Assembly: GCF_010993745.1 (NCBI RefSeq)
Contig: NZ_WOTN01000003.1
Span: forward strand, 124,001 to 188,000
Reading direction: 5' to 3'
Source: Fodinicola acaciae
GTDB taxonomy: Bacteria > Actinomycetota > Actinomycetes > Mycobacteriales > HKI-0501
Length of the DNA stretch: 64,000 nt
Both the position numbers and the translations under genes were made by a program. This document shows, piece by piece, positions 28,655-36,669 of the stretch (its first letter is position 1; each line of letters begins with the position of its first letter). Under the pieces are notes generated by a model. It was not told the origin of the DNA, searched no databases, and saw only the letters and a program-made list of their open reading frames with translations.

Positions 28655-31219
28655 CTACACCTTCTCGGTCGACAAATACAGGGAATTGAACAGGAGCTTG
28701 AAAGTGCCGTGCGCCTGCGCGCGATGCTGGACGCTGAGGCCCAGCAACACGACCCGTCCCTTGCCAAACGGCGCATTGACCACGCTGCTCCGGCCGGCGA
28801 CGACGTCCGCGCCCAGGAGCCAGCCGCTGCGCAGAATGCCAGCCTCAGGATAGCGTACGGGAGTCGAAATGCCGTCGGCGTTCGGGACGAAGGCGGGGCT
28901 GTGGTCAGAGTACGCGTCGAGATTGGCCGGCAGACCGTAGGTGACCGGGTCGGTCTCCACACGGTTGGCCACCACCGAACCAGGAGAATAGTATTTCGTC
29001 GACGGCAGGCCGGAAGTCACATCGGTGACCGGCAGGCCAAAGCCCTTGATCGGCAGCTCCGACGCGCCGTCGACGGTCACGATCGTGCCGCCGTCGGCGG
29101 CGAACTTGCGGAGGTTTTCCACGCCGGCAGCTGTCATGCCACCGGCATACTCCGGCGGGATGGTGCCGGCTTTCAGGCCGTCGCGCATCCGAGCGTACGT
29201 CGCGTCCGGGAGCACGATGACGTCATATTTAACGGAAAGATTGCCTGCGCGTACGTCCGCGTCGTGGACCTGCTGATAGCCGAAGGAAAAACCTTCCAGA
29301 ACATAACGCGTCCAGCCTTCGTCGGCATTGCCGCCCCAGCCGTGATAGAGACCGACACGCGGCGCTTTCACCGCGACGGCACCGGACGGCTCGGCGTCGA
29401 CAGCGGCGACGGTCAGGCCATAACGCTTGGCCTCGGCCAAAACCTGCGGATCGCGTACGAGGAACGTGCCGGCCGGCCACTGGCCGAGTGAGGTCGCCAC
29501 CGGTGCGGTCGTACGCGTGACGGCGACACCGCGAGCCATCAGCCGGTTCATCGCGGCGAACGAATCATTCTGCCGCGTGTCCACGGCGTACGCGTATTTT
29601 GGCAAACCGGAGGGCACGACGGCCGGCGGCACCGGCGCTGTCGTCACCGTGCGGCTGTTCACGTTGAACGGAGCCGAAATCTTGTCGACGGTCACACCCA
29701 TCTGATACTGCAGCGTCCAGCCGGCCATGTCGTATGGCCGTTCCGGCGAGCCGTCGGGGTTGCGGCGGTCCGGATACACCTGCGGATTGAGCAGGTCGAC
29801 CACGGCGGCCCGGTACGGTTGCGCCGCGCGTATGACAAAACTGCCGGCTGGATAGGTCTTTCCGCCGGCGTCAAAGGAAGACAGCGCCTGCTCGACGCGG
29901 ATGTTGCTCTGCCGTAACACGTTCACCATCTTGGTGGCGGTCGCCGGATCGGCCTGGTCGGCCGGGATCACGTACGACTCGTCGCCGCCGGCCACCACCG
30001 CGCGCTTGGCCATCCGATACGAGCCATAGAGCCACTGGAACCGGTCGACGTCGGCCTGGTGCAGATAGGCCCAGCCGGTCGACTCGATGTACGCGCAGCT
30101 GTCCGACTGGTGCCACCAGCCGCCTTTCCACGGCGACGGGTAGAAAGCCGACGGCTCGCTGGTCGACACGCCCTGGTACGGGAAGGTCTTGGGGAAGGTC
30201 GCCGGATCGTAGTACTTCGGCGTGGCCGAGGCGTGCGAGGTCTCGGTCAGGATGCCGACCTGGTTGTGGAAGGCCGGCGCCGAACGCAGGCCGCCGTTCC
30301 ACCACTGGTCATACTGCTGGCGCGAGACCGCGCCGACCTTGCCTTCGCGGTCGAGCCGCTGCGTCATCGCGTCGCCGACCGAGTTGATGTCCCGGATGAT
30401 CTCCGGCGGAATGTTGGGGTTGCTCGGATCCTTGAACGGTGGCACGAAAATCCGCGCCGGGAAGGCGGCCTCCTGGTGGGTGTTGTAGACCAGCTGCGGC
30501 GTCCAGTCGTGGAACAGCACCTTGCCGAGGTTGCGGGTTTCGGCCAGGTTGAACATAAACCAGTCGCGGTTGTCGTCGTGACCTGCGTACTTCTGGTAGA
30601 GCTCCGGATAGGTCGAGTCACGATAGGGCGTGCCGACGTGCTGCATGTACCAGTCGGAAATCTTGGTGGTGCCGTCCGGGTTGATGTTCGGTACGAACAG
30701 CGTCACGACGTTGCGGCGGATCGACCGCGCCTCGTCGGTCTCGGTGGTCACCAGGTCGTATGCGAACTGCGGTGCGGTCTGCGTCGGCGCGACTTCCGTC
30801 GAGTGGATGCCGAAGTCGACCCAGGCGATGGTCTTCCCGTCGCTGGCCAGCTGCCGCGCGGTCTTGTCACTGACCGTGCCCTGCGAGAGCTGTTGCGAGA
30901 TTCGTTGGTATTTGGCCAGATTCTGCGGGGTCAGGTTCTGCGGGTCGGACACGATCGCCATGATCTGGTCGCGGCCCTCGGTGGTCTTTCCGAGGCTGAC
31001 GATCCGCATCCGGTCCGAGGCCGCGTCCAGTGCGCGGAAATAACGGGTGATCTGCTCGTACGTCGAGAGTTTGTAGTCGGCGCACGGCTTCCAGCCGAGC
31101 ACCGACTCCGGCCGCGGCGCGACCGACGCGGCCGCGATCGAGCCACTCAACAACGTGCCGCTCAGCGCCAGGCCGATCGCTATCGGCACGGCCACGGCAC
31201 GTACGTGTTTCCGGCGCAT
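28655..31219 (-). CDS. Secreted M14 zinc carboxypeptidase
   Basis: Large secreted metallopeptidase of about 854 residues. A signal peptide (basic start, AVAVPIAIGLALSGTLLSG, cleavage near AAA-SV) precedes the M14 domain: zinc ligands H139 and E142 in DFGIHSTEV, N-P-D-G in FVPNINPDG, R-D-W in DDNRDWFM, a histidine in YNTHQEAAFP and the catalytic glutamate in GILTETSH. The second half (about 430-850) is a beta-rich region followed by a GATase-like segment with GLYHGWGGNADEGWTRY. A start at 31219 is set by GGGGGAAAG; the frame begins five codons earlier. A strong hairpin lies 25 bases upstream. It digests extracellular peptides; exact specificity unknown. Confidence 0.88.
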   Translation of the reverse strand: MRRKHVRAVAVPIAIGLALSGTLLSGSIAAASVAPRPESVLGWKPCADYKLSTYEQITRYFRALDAASDRMRIVSLGKTTEGRDQIMAIVSDPQNLTPQNLAKYQRISQQLSQGTVSDKTARQLASDGKTIAWVDFGIHSTEVAPTQTAPQFAYDLVTTETDEARSIRRNVVTLFVPNINPDGTTKISDWYMQHVGTPYRDSTYPELYQKYAGHDDNRDWFMFNLAETRNLGKVLFHDWTPQLVYNTHQEAAFPARIFVPPFKDPSNPNIPPEIIRDINSVGDAMTQRLDREGKVGAVSRQQYDQWWNGGLRSAPAFHNQVGILTETSHASATPKYYDPATFPKTFPYQGVSTSEPSAFYPSPWKGGWWHQSDSCAYIESTGWAYLHQADVDRFQWLYGSYRMAKRAVVAGGDESYVIPADQADPATATKMVNVLRQSNIRVEQALSSFDAGGKTYPAGSFVIRAAQPYRAAVVDLLNPQVYPDRRNPDGSPERPYDMAGWTLQYQMGVTVDKISAPFNVNSRTVTTAPVPPAVVPSGLPKYAYAVDTRQNDSFAAMNRLMARGVAVTRTTAPVATSLGQWPAGTFLVRDPQVLAEAKRYGLTVAAVDAEPSGAVAVKAPRVGLYHGWGGNADEGWTRYVLEGFSFGYQQVHDADVRAGNLSVKYDVIVLPDATYARMRDGLKAGTIPPEYAGGMTAAGVENLRKFAADGGTIVTVDGASELPIKGFGLPVTDVTSGLPSTKYYSPGSVVANRVETDPVTYGLPANLDAYSDHSPAFVPNADGISTPVRYPEAGILRSGWLLGADVVAGRSSVVNAPFGKGRVVLLGLSVQHRAQAHGTFKLLFNSLYLSTEKV

Positions 31220-31244
31220 CTTTCCCCCTAGCAAGAGAAATGAC

Positions 31245-31281
31245 GGGCCTGTCGGACCGCCTCAGGCGGCTCGACAGGCCC
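31245..31281 (-). terminator. Hairpin between xthA and the M14 peptidase gene
   Basis: Ten-base-pair outer stem (GGGCCTGTCG with CGACAGGCCC) and a five-pair inner stem (CCGCC-TCA-GGCGG) separated by a two-base bulge, followed on the minus strand by CATTTCTCTTG. It ends 25 bases before the peptidase start codon. It could terminate the helR-xthA transcript or act as a leader attenuator for the peptidase. Confidence 0.65.
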
Positions 31282-31335
31282 TGGTCAAACTAATCAAAAA
31301 CTCATTACTTAGGGAGAGGTTTTCTTTGGCCGGTA

Positions 31336-32133
31336 TCAGACGTCGAGATCGACGACCACAGGCGCGTGATCGGACGGCGACTTGCCCTTGCGCGCCTCGC
31401 GGTCCACGTACGAGTCGGTGACCGCGCCGGCGAAAGCCTTGTTCGCGAGCACCAGGTCGATGCGCATGCCGCGGTTTTTCGGAAAGCAGAGCTGCCGATA
31501 GTCCCAGTACGTGAACGGATGGTCGTATTTGAGCGGACGCGGCAACAGATCCTGCAGCCCGGTGCCGACCACACCGGCCAGCGCCTCGCGCTCGGGAGCC
31601 GTGACATGCGTGTCGCCGGCGAACGCCGCCGGATCCCACACGTCCGCGTCGGTCGGCGCGATGTTGAAGTCACCGAGTACGGCGAACGGCCTCGTCCCCG
31701 AGGCGTCGTCGGCGACCGCCGCTCGCAACGCCTCCAGCCAGCGGAGTTTGTAGTAATAGTGCGGATGCTCGACCTCGCGGCCGTTGGGCACGTACACCGA
31801 CCAGACGCGCACCGGACCGCAGGTGGCCGCGATGGCGCGCGGCTCGGCGATCTCCAGCATCGAGTCCTCGGCCTGGAAACCCGGCTGCTCCGGCAGGTCG
31901 CGGACGACCTCGGCGAAGCCGACCTTGGACAGGATCGCCACGCCGTTCCACCGGCCGGTGCCGTGCGCCTCCACCTCGTAGCCGAGCTCGCGCACGTCCT
32001 CGTACGGGAACGCGTCGGCCGCACACTTGAGCTCCTGGACACACAACACGTCCGGTTCCGCCTTGCCCAGCCAGTCCAGCACCTGCGGCAGGCGTACGAC
32101 GATGGAGTTCACGTTCCAGGTGGCGATCCGCAC
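31336..32133 (-). CDS. xthA: Exodeoxyribonuclease III / AP endonuclease
   Basis: Base-excision repair nuclease of 265 residues in the EEP superfamily. Motifs in order: MRIATWNVNSIVVRL with the first asparagine ligand, LCVQELKC with the metal-binding glutamate, WNGVAILSK, SVYVPNGR, VLGDFNIAP with the catalytic aspartate and asparagine, MRIDLVLAN and the final SPSDHAPVVVDL histidine. Length and order are those of bacterial ExoIII. It cleaves abasic sites and removes 3' blocks in DNA. Ten bases downstream of helR on the same strand, so it may share the helR promoter. Confidence 0.95.
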   Translation of the reverse strand: MRIATWNVNSIVVRLPQVLDWLGKAEPDVLCVQELKCAADAFPYEDVRELGYEVEAHGTGRWNGVAILSKVGFAEVVRDLPEQPGFQAEDSMLEIAEPRAIAATCGPVRVWSVYVPNGREVEHPHYYYKLRWLEALRAAVADDASGTRPFAVLGDFNIAPTDADVWDPAAFAGDTHVTAPEREALAGVVGTGLQDLLPRPLKYDHPFTYWDYRQLCFPKNRGMRIDLVLANKAFAGAVTDSYVDREARKGKSPSDHAPVVVDLDV

Positions 32134-32143
32134 AGCCAGAACC

Positions 32144-34297
32144 CTAACTGGTCAGGACGACCAGCCGTTGGGTCGCTCGGGTCATCGCCACGTACCGGTC
32201 GACCGCTCCTTCGATCCCTGTGCCGAAACGCTCAGGATCGACCAGCACCACCAGGTCAAACTCCAGTCCCTTGGACAGCACCGGCGTCAGCGACCGTACG
32301 CGCGGGCGCTCGGCAAACGCCGGATCGCCGATGACACAGGCGGTGCCGTCGGCGTTCTCGGCCAGCCACTCGTCCAGGATCGCGTCCAGCTCGGACACCG
32401 ATCCGTGCCTGACCGGGATGCCGCTGGCCCGGATCGAGGTCGGCACGTTGGCGTCCGGCAGCGCGGCCCGGATGACCGGCTCCGCCTCGGCCATCACTTC
32501 CTCCGGCGTCCGGTAGTTGATCGTCAGGCCCGCCATCGTGACCCGGTCGAGGCCGACCCGCTTGAGCCGTTCCTGCCACGACTCGGTGAAGCCGTGCCTG
32601 GCCTGCGCGCGGTCGCCGACGATCGTGAAGCTGCGTGACGGACAACGCAGCAGCAACATCTGCCACTCGGCGTCGGTCAGCTCCTGCGCCTCGTCCACCA
32701 CGACGTGTGCGTACGGACCGGCGAGCACGTCCCGATCGGAGGTCGGCAGGACGTCCTCGTTGACCAGGCTGACCTGCGCGTCCTCGCCGCGCAGCATGTT
32801 CACCAGGCCGATGCCGTCGTCAGGATCGGCGCCGGAGTCGCGCGCGGCCGAGATCAGGTTGTCGACGACCAGGTCCATGTGTGCGCGCTGGTCGGCGAGC
32901 GCGGCGGCGCGCCGGCGCTTCTGCCGTGCCGCCGCCGGATCGCCGAGCCGCTGCCGCGCCGCGTCCAGGTAGGGCAGGTCCGAGACCGTCCAGGCCTGCG
33001 GATCGCGCCGTTGCAACGCTCGCACCTCCTCGACGCTCAGCCACGGCGCGCATTTGCGCAGGTACGCCGGCACCGACCAGAGATCGCCGACCACATCGGC
33101 GGCCTCCAGCAGCGGCCAGGCGGTGTTGAGCGCTGCCATCAGCTCGTTGTTACGCAGCAACGACCGCCGAAGAAGGTCGTCGTCCAGCTCGCCTTCGTAC
33201 TTGTCGGCCAGGATCTCCAGCAGCTCGCCCAGGATCAGCTCGCGCGCGTCGTTGTGCGGAACGCCGGCCTCTGCCGCGTCGAACGCCTGCGCCCAGTCGG
33301 CAGCGGTCAGCCGGATGCCGACACCGTCGACGGTGACCGTCGTGCCTTCCGCCGGCGGCTCCTCGTAGAACCGTACGGCCGGCTCGATCGCCTTCACCAG
33401 CTCGGCCGACGCCTTCAGCATCGCCACGTCCGGATCGGTCTCGACGGTCGCGATCGCGCCTTCCGTGACGAGGTCGCGCAGCGTGCAGGTGCGTACGCCC
33501 TCCTCGCCCAGACTCGGAAGCACGTCGGCGATGTAGGCCAGATACGGCCGGTGCGGACCGACGAACAGCAGACCGCCGTGCCGGTGGCCGAGACGCGGAT
33601 CCGAATAGAGCAGGTACGCCGTGCGGTGCAGCGCGACGACGGTCTTGCCCGTACCAGGGCCACCGTCGACGACGAGCGCACCGGACGACCCGGCACGGAC
33701 GATGGCGTCCTGGTCGGCCTGGATGGTGCCCAGTACGTCCCGCATCCGCGGTGACCGGCTGCTGCCGAGGCTCGCGATGAAGGCCGACTGGTCGTCCAGA
33801 GCGGCGGCGTGGCCGACCAGGCCGTCCGGCGTGAAGACCTCGTCCCAGTAGTCGGTGACCTGGCCGCGCGTCCAGCGATAGCGGCGCCGGCTCACCAGGC
33901 CCATCGGGTTGGCGTGGGTGGCGCCGAAGAACGGCTCGGCGGCCGGCGACCGCCAGTCGATCAGCAGCTGGCGGCCGGCGCTGTCCTTCAGGCCGAGCCG
34001 GCCCACGTACACCGGCTCGGGGTTGTCGGCGCTGACCATGTGACCGAGGCAGAGGTCCACACCGAAGCGCCGCAACGCGCGCAGCCGCGCGGCCAGTCGG
34101 TGGACCGCCAGGTCGCGATCGAGCGCGGCCTGTCCCATGCCGCCAGGTGCCCGGCGCTCGGCGTCGAGCTCCGCGGAGATCTCGGCGATCGACCGCTGCA
34201 GGCTCTCGGCGATCGCGGCGAAGTGCCGCTCGTCGGCGGCGACCAGCGCCGGATCGGCCTTGGCGGCGAGGTTGTCAGGAAGGTGGAACACGTGCAC
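32144..34297 (-). CDS. helR: HelR-like RNA polymerase-recycling helicase (UvrD/HelD family)
   Basis: Superfamily 1 helicase-like ATPase of 717 residues. Walker A is GGPGTGKT at 212-219 after the HelD/HelR-type N-terminal coiled coil (about 15-80) and a DWRSPAAEPFF segment. Later motifs are VVVDEAQELTDAEWQ (Walker B), LTINYRTPEEV and the C-terminal LSKGLEFDLVVLVDPE and YVAMTRATQRLVVL. HelR of Streptomyces dislodges rifamycins and stalled complexes from RNA polymerase. A rifamycin-associated element lies 56 bases upstream, which supports HelR rather than a generic HelD or helicase IV. GTG start at 34297 with GGAG seven bases before it. Confidence 0.87.
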   Translation of the reverse strand: MHVFHLPDNLAAKADPALVAADERHFAAIAESLQRSIAEISAELDAERRAPGGMGQAALDRDLAVHRLAARLRALRRFGVDLCLGHMVSADNPEPVYVGRLGLKDSAGRQLLIDWRSPAAEPFFGATHANPMGLVSRRRYRWTRGQVTDYWDEVFTPDGLVGHAAALDDQSAFIASLGSSRSPRMRDVLGTIQADQDAIVRAGSSGALVVDGGPGTGKTVVALHRTAYLLYSDPRLGHRHGGLLFVGPHRPYLAYIADVLPSLGEEGVRTCTLRDLVTEGAIATVETDPDVAMLKASAELVKAIEPAVRFYEEPPAEGTTVTVDGVGIRLTAADWAQAFDAAEAGVPHNDARELILGELLEILADKYEGELDDDLLRRSLLRNNELMAALNTAWPLLEAADVVGDLWSVPAYLRKCAPWLSVEEVRALQRRDPQAWTVSDLPYLDAARQRLGDPAAARQKRRRAAALADQRAHMDLVVDNLISAARDSGADPDDGIGLVNMLRGEDAQVSLVNEDVLPTSDRDVLAGPYAHVVVDEAQELTDAEWQMLLLRCPSRSFTIVGDRAQARHGFTESWQERLKRVGLDRVTMAGLTINYRTPEEVMAEAEPVIRAALPDANVPTSIRASGIPVRHGSVSELDAILDEWLAENADGTACVIGDPAFAERPRVRSLTPVLSKGLEFDLVVLVDPERFGTGIEGAVDRYVAMTRATQRLVVLTS

Positions 34298-34352
34298 GCA
34301 GTGACTCCGATGTCCGCGGTTTGCTTACGGTCGGTGATTCTGCGGCAGCACC

Positions 34353-34372
34353 GGGGTCTTGTGGCAAGGCCT
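34353..34372. promoter_or_regulatory. Rifamycin-associated element (RAE)-like inverted repeat
   Basis: GGGGTCTTGTGGCAAGGCCT, an inverted repeat with one mismatch between the arms (GGTCTTG and CAAGGCC). It closely matches the RAE I remember (about GGGGCTTGCGGCAAGGCCC) found before rifamycin-inducible genes, including helR, in actinomycetes. It lies 56 bases upstream of the helR start. Match is by eye. Confidence 0.72.
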
Positions 34373-34389
34373 ATGTTGCGGTATACGTT

Positions 34390-34420
34390 AAAAATGGAGG
34401 GAGGTCGTCCCTCCTTTTTT
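34390..34420. terminator. Bidirectional Rho-independent terminator
   Basis: Seven-base-pair stem GGAGGGA / TCCCTCC with a five-base loop, followed by six T on the plus strand and ATTTTT on the minus strand. It ends the ftsY-phosphotransferase transcript just after the stop at 34427 and insulates helR. One of the few textbook terminators in this GC-rich window. Confidence 0.88.
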
Positions 34421-34426
34421 GTTGCG

Positions 34427-35449
34427 CTAGGCGCGCAGCGCGTGCTCCCAGTGTGCCCGCTCAGCGTCGAGAATCCGCAGGTCACGCATCGGCCGGCGAA
34501 GATGGCCGCGCTGCACGATGCGTACGAACGCCGGCTCACCGGCCGCCGCCATCCGCCGGATGCCCTCCACGTGATCGACGATCCGGCGGCGGATCACCCG
34601 CACCAGCCGCTCCCGGTCACGCGGCGTGAGGCCGTACGCGTCGGCGAACAGGCGCAGCCGCCGCGCCCGGTCGGGCTGCTTCCAGCCGAGCGTCGCCGAG
34701 TCGCGGTCGGAGAACAACGGGACCCAGGTCCACGCCGAGTACGCCACGTCGTAGATCCGCGCGCCGGGACTGGCCAGGTCGAAGTCGATCATCGCCAGGC
34801 TGCCGTCCGGCCGCCAGACCACGTTGTGCGGCGCCGCGTCGTGATGGCAGATCACCTCGGTGTCCGGCGGCGGTGGGCCGAACGACCGCCAGGTCGCGCC
34901 GGCCGGCGGCACGAAACCGCGCTGCGCGTCGTGGAAGAGCCGCAGCATGGTCGCGACCGTGGTCAGCGCCTCGTCGGTCGTCCAGTGCTCGGCCAGCGGA
35001 TAGTCGCCGCACTCCCCCTCGACGAAGGAGAGCACCTCACGGCCCTTCTCGTCGATGCCGAGCGCGCGCGGGGCGCCGGTGTAGCCGACGGACTCCAGGT
35101 GCCGCAGCAACGCGTGCACGGCCGGCGTCCAGGGACCGGTGCTGCGGCGTACGGTGTCGCCGACCTTGACCACGGTCGAGACGTTGCCGCCGTGCAGCGG
35201 CGTCTCGTTTTCGTCGCGTTGCTGGGCCGGCGGCTGGCCGTACTGGTTGTGCGGCGGCGTCACCTGCTGCGCGATCGAGGTGTGCGGATGCTGGTAAGGC
35301 TGCGGTTGGTAGGGCTGGTAGGGCTGTTGCGGCGGATAGCCGGGCCATCGCTGGCCATTCTGTGGTGACTGGCTTTGGGGTGCCTGGTTCTGCGGCGACT
35401 GGTTGGGAGGCTGGTTGTAGCCCGCACCCGGCGGTGGCGGCTGGCTCAC
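34427..35449 (-). CDS. Phosphotransferase (APH family) with Pro/Gln-rich N-terminal extension
   Basis: Protein of 340 residues. Residues 1-78 are a disordered Pro/Gln/Tyr-rich extension with repeated PYQPYQPQPYQ; residues 85-340 are an aminoglycoside phosphotransferase/choline kinase-like domain. The catalytic loop is CHHDAAPHN (D204, N209) and the metal-binding site is MIDFDLASPG (D222, D224). VVKVGDTVRR is the ATP-binding strand. The substrate is unknown and nothing shows antibiotic resistance. The GTG start overlaps the ftsY stop by four bases (GTGA), so it is translationally tied to the SRP receptor. The low-complexity extension is unusual for this family. Confidence 0.83.
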   Translation of the reverse strand: MSQPPPPGAGYNQPPNQSPQNQAPQSQSPQNGQRWPGYPPQQPYQPYQPQPYQHPHTSIAQQVTPPHNQYGQPPAQQRDENETPLHGGNVSTVVKVGDTVRRSTGPWTPAVHALLRHLESVGYTGAPRALGIDEKGREVLSFVEGECGDYPLAEHWTTDEALTTVATMLRLFHDAQRGFVPPAGATWRSFGPPPPDTEVICHHDAAPHNVVWRPDGSLAMIDFDLASPGARIYDVAYSAWTWVPLFSDRDSATLGWKQPDRARRLRLFADAYGLTPRDRERLVRVIRRRIVDHVEGIRRMAAAGEPAFVRIVQRGHLRRPMRDLRILDAERAHWEHALRA

Positions 35450-36591
35450 GCGGTCTCCCCCAGTAGGGCATCGACGAACTGCTCGGCGTCGAAGGGTGCC
35501 AGATCGTCCGGTCCTTCGCCAAGACCAACCAGTTTGACCGGAATGCCAAGCTCGCGCTGGACGGCGATCACGATGCCGCCCTTGGCGGTGCCATCCAGCT
35601 TGGTCAGCACCACCCCGGTCACGTCGACGACCTCGGTGAACACGCGTGCCTGCGCGAGGCCGTTCTGGCCGGTCGTGGCGTCGAGCACGAGCAGCGTCTC
35701 GTCCACGTCACCGTGCCGCGACACCACCCGCTTGACCTTGCCGAGCTCGTCCATCAGGCCGGTCTTGTTCTGCAGCCGGCCGGCGGTGTCGATCAGTACG
35801 GTGTCGACTTTGTCCTCGATGCCGCGTTTGACGGTGTCGAACGCCACCGACGCAGGGTCGGCGCCCTCCGGGCCGCGTACGACCTCGGCGCCGACCCGGG
35901 AGGCCCAGGTGGTGAGCTGGTCGGCGGCGGCCGCGCGGAAGGTGTCGGCAGCGCCGAGCAGCACGCTGCGGCCGTCGGCGACGAGTACGCGCGCGAGCTT
36001 GCCGCAGGTCGTCGTCTTGCCGGTGCCGTTGACGCCGACCATCAGCAGCACCGCCGGACGGTCGTCATGCGGCGCCGTGTGCAACGAACGGTCGACGTCC
36101 TTGCCGATCGCGTTGACCAGCTCCTCGGCCAGCAACGCGCGCAGCTCTCCGGTCTCGCGGGTGCCGAGCACGCGCGTACGCTCGCGCAGCCGCTCCACGA
36201 TCTCGGAGGTCGCCTTGACACCGACGTCGGCGGTGAGCAGCGAGTCCTCGACCTCTTCCCAGGCATCGTCGTCGAGCCTGTCACGGGACAGCAGGCTGAG
36301 CAGGCCGCGGCCCAGCGTCGACTGCGAGCGAGCCAGCCGGGCGCGCAGCCGTACCAGCCGGCCGGCGGTCGGCTCCGGGACCTCGATGACCGGCTCTGGT
36401 GGCGCCTCGACCGCTGCCGGTGCCGGTCTCGTCGCTTCCGGCTCGGCGGTCGCCTCTGGTGTGCTCGTGTCCTCCAACTGCCGCTGAGCGTTGCGCCGCC
36501 GCAGCGCCGGCACGGCGTACGCGACACCGCCGGCCACCGCGGCCAGCACCACGATCGCGGCCACCACAATCGTGACGAGCACCCAATCCAT
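35446..36591 (-). CDS. ftsY: Signal recognition particle receptor FtsY
   Basis: SRP receptor GTPase of 381 residues. An N-terminal membrane helix (DWVLVTIVVAAIVVLAAVAGGVAYAV) anchors it; an acidic, Pro/Glu-rich A domain follows (about 40-75); the NG domain starts near residue 80 with VGVNGTGKTTTCGKLA (G1), DTAGRLQNKTGLMDEL (G3) and LTKLDGTAKGG (G4), ending at QFVDALL. The long open frame reaches 37848, but GGAGG ahead of the ATG at 36591 and the membrane helix define the start. In mycobacteria smc, ftsY and amt are adjacent; here PhoD-like and other genes intervene on both sides. Confidence 0.96.
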   Translation of the reverse strand: MDWVLVTIVVAAIVVLAAVAGGVAYAVPALRRRNAQRQLEDTSTPEATAEPEATRPAPAAVEAPPEPVIEVPEPTAGRLVRLRARLARSQSTLGRGLLSLLSRDRLDDDAWEEVEDSLLTADVGVKATSEIVERLRERTRVLGTRETGELRALLAEELVNAIGKDVDRSLHTAPHDDRPAVLLMVGVNGTGKTTTCGKLARVLVADGRSVLLGAADTFRAAAADQLTTWASRVGAEVVRGPEGADPASVAFDTVKRGIEDKVDTVLIDTAGRLQNKTGLMDELGKVKRVVSRHGDVDETLLVLDATTGQNGLAQARVFTEVVDVTGVVLTKLDGTAKGGIVIAVQRELGIPVKLVGLGEGPDDLAPFDAEQFVDALLGETA

Positions 36592-36669
36592 GGCCGTAAT
36601 CCTCCCAGATTGGAGCCACGGGGCTCGCCAAGGGCTCGGCCGGGTTGGCGCATGCGCTAGACATGGGGG

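Noticed and set aside
34427-35449. Aminoglycoside resistance gene
   Set aside because: The fold is APH-like, but nothing points to an antibiotic substrate, and the gene is coupled to ftsY.
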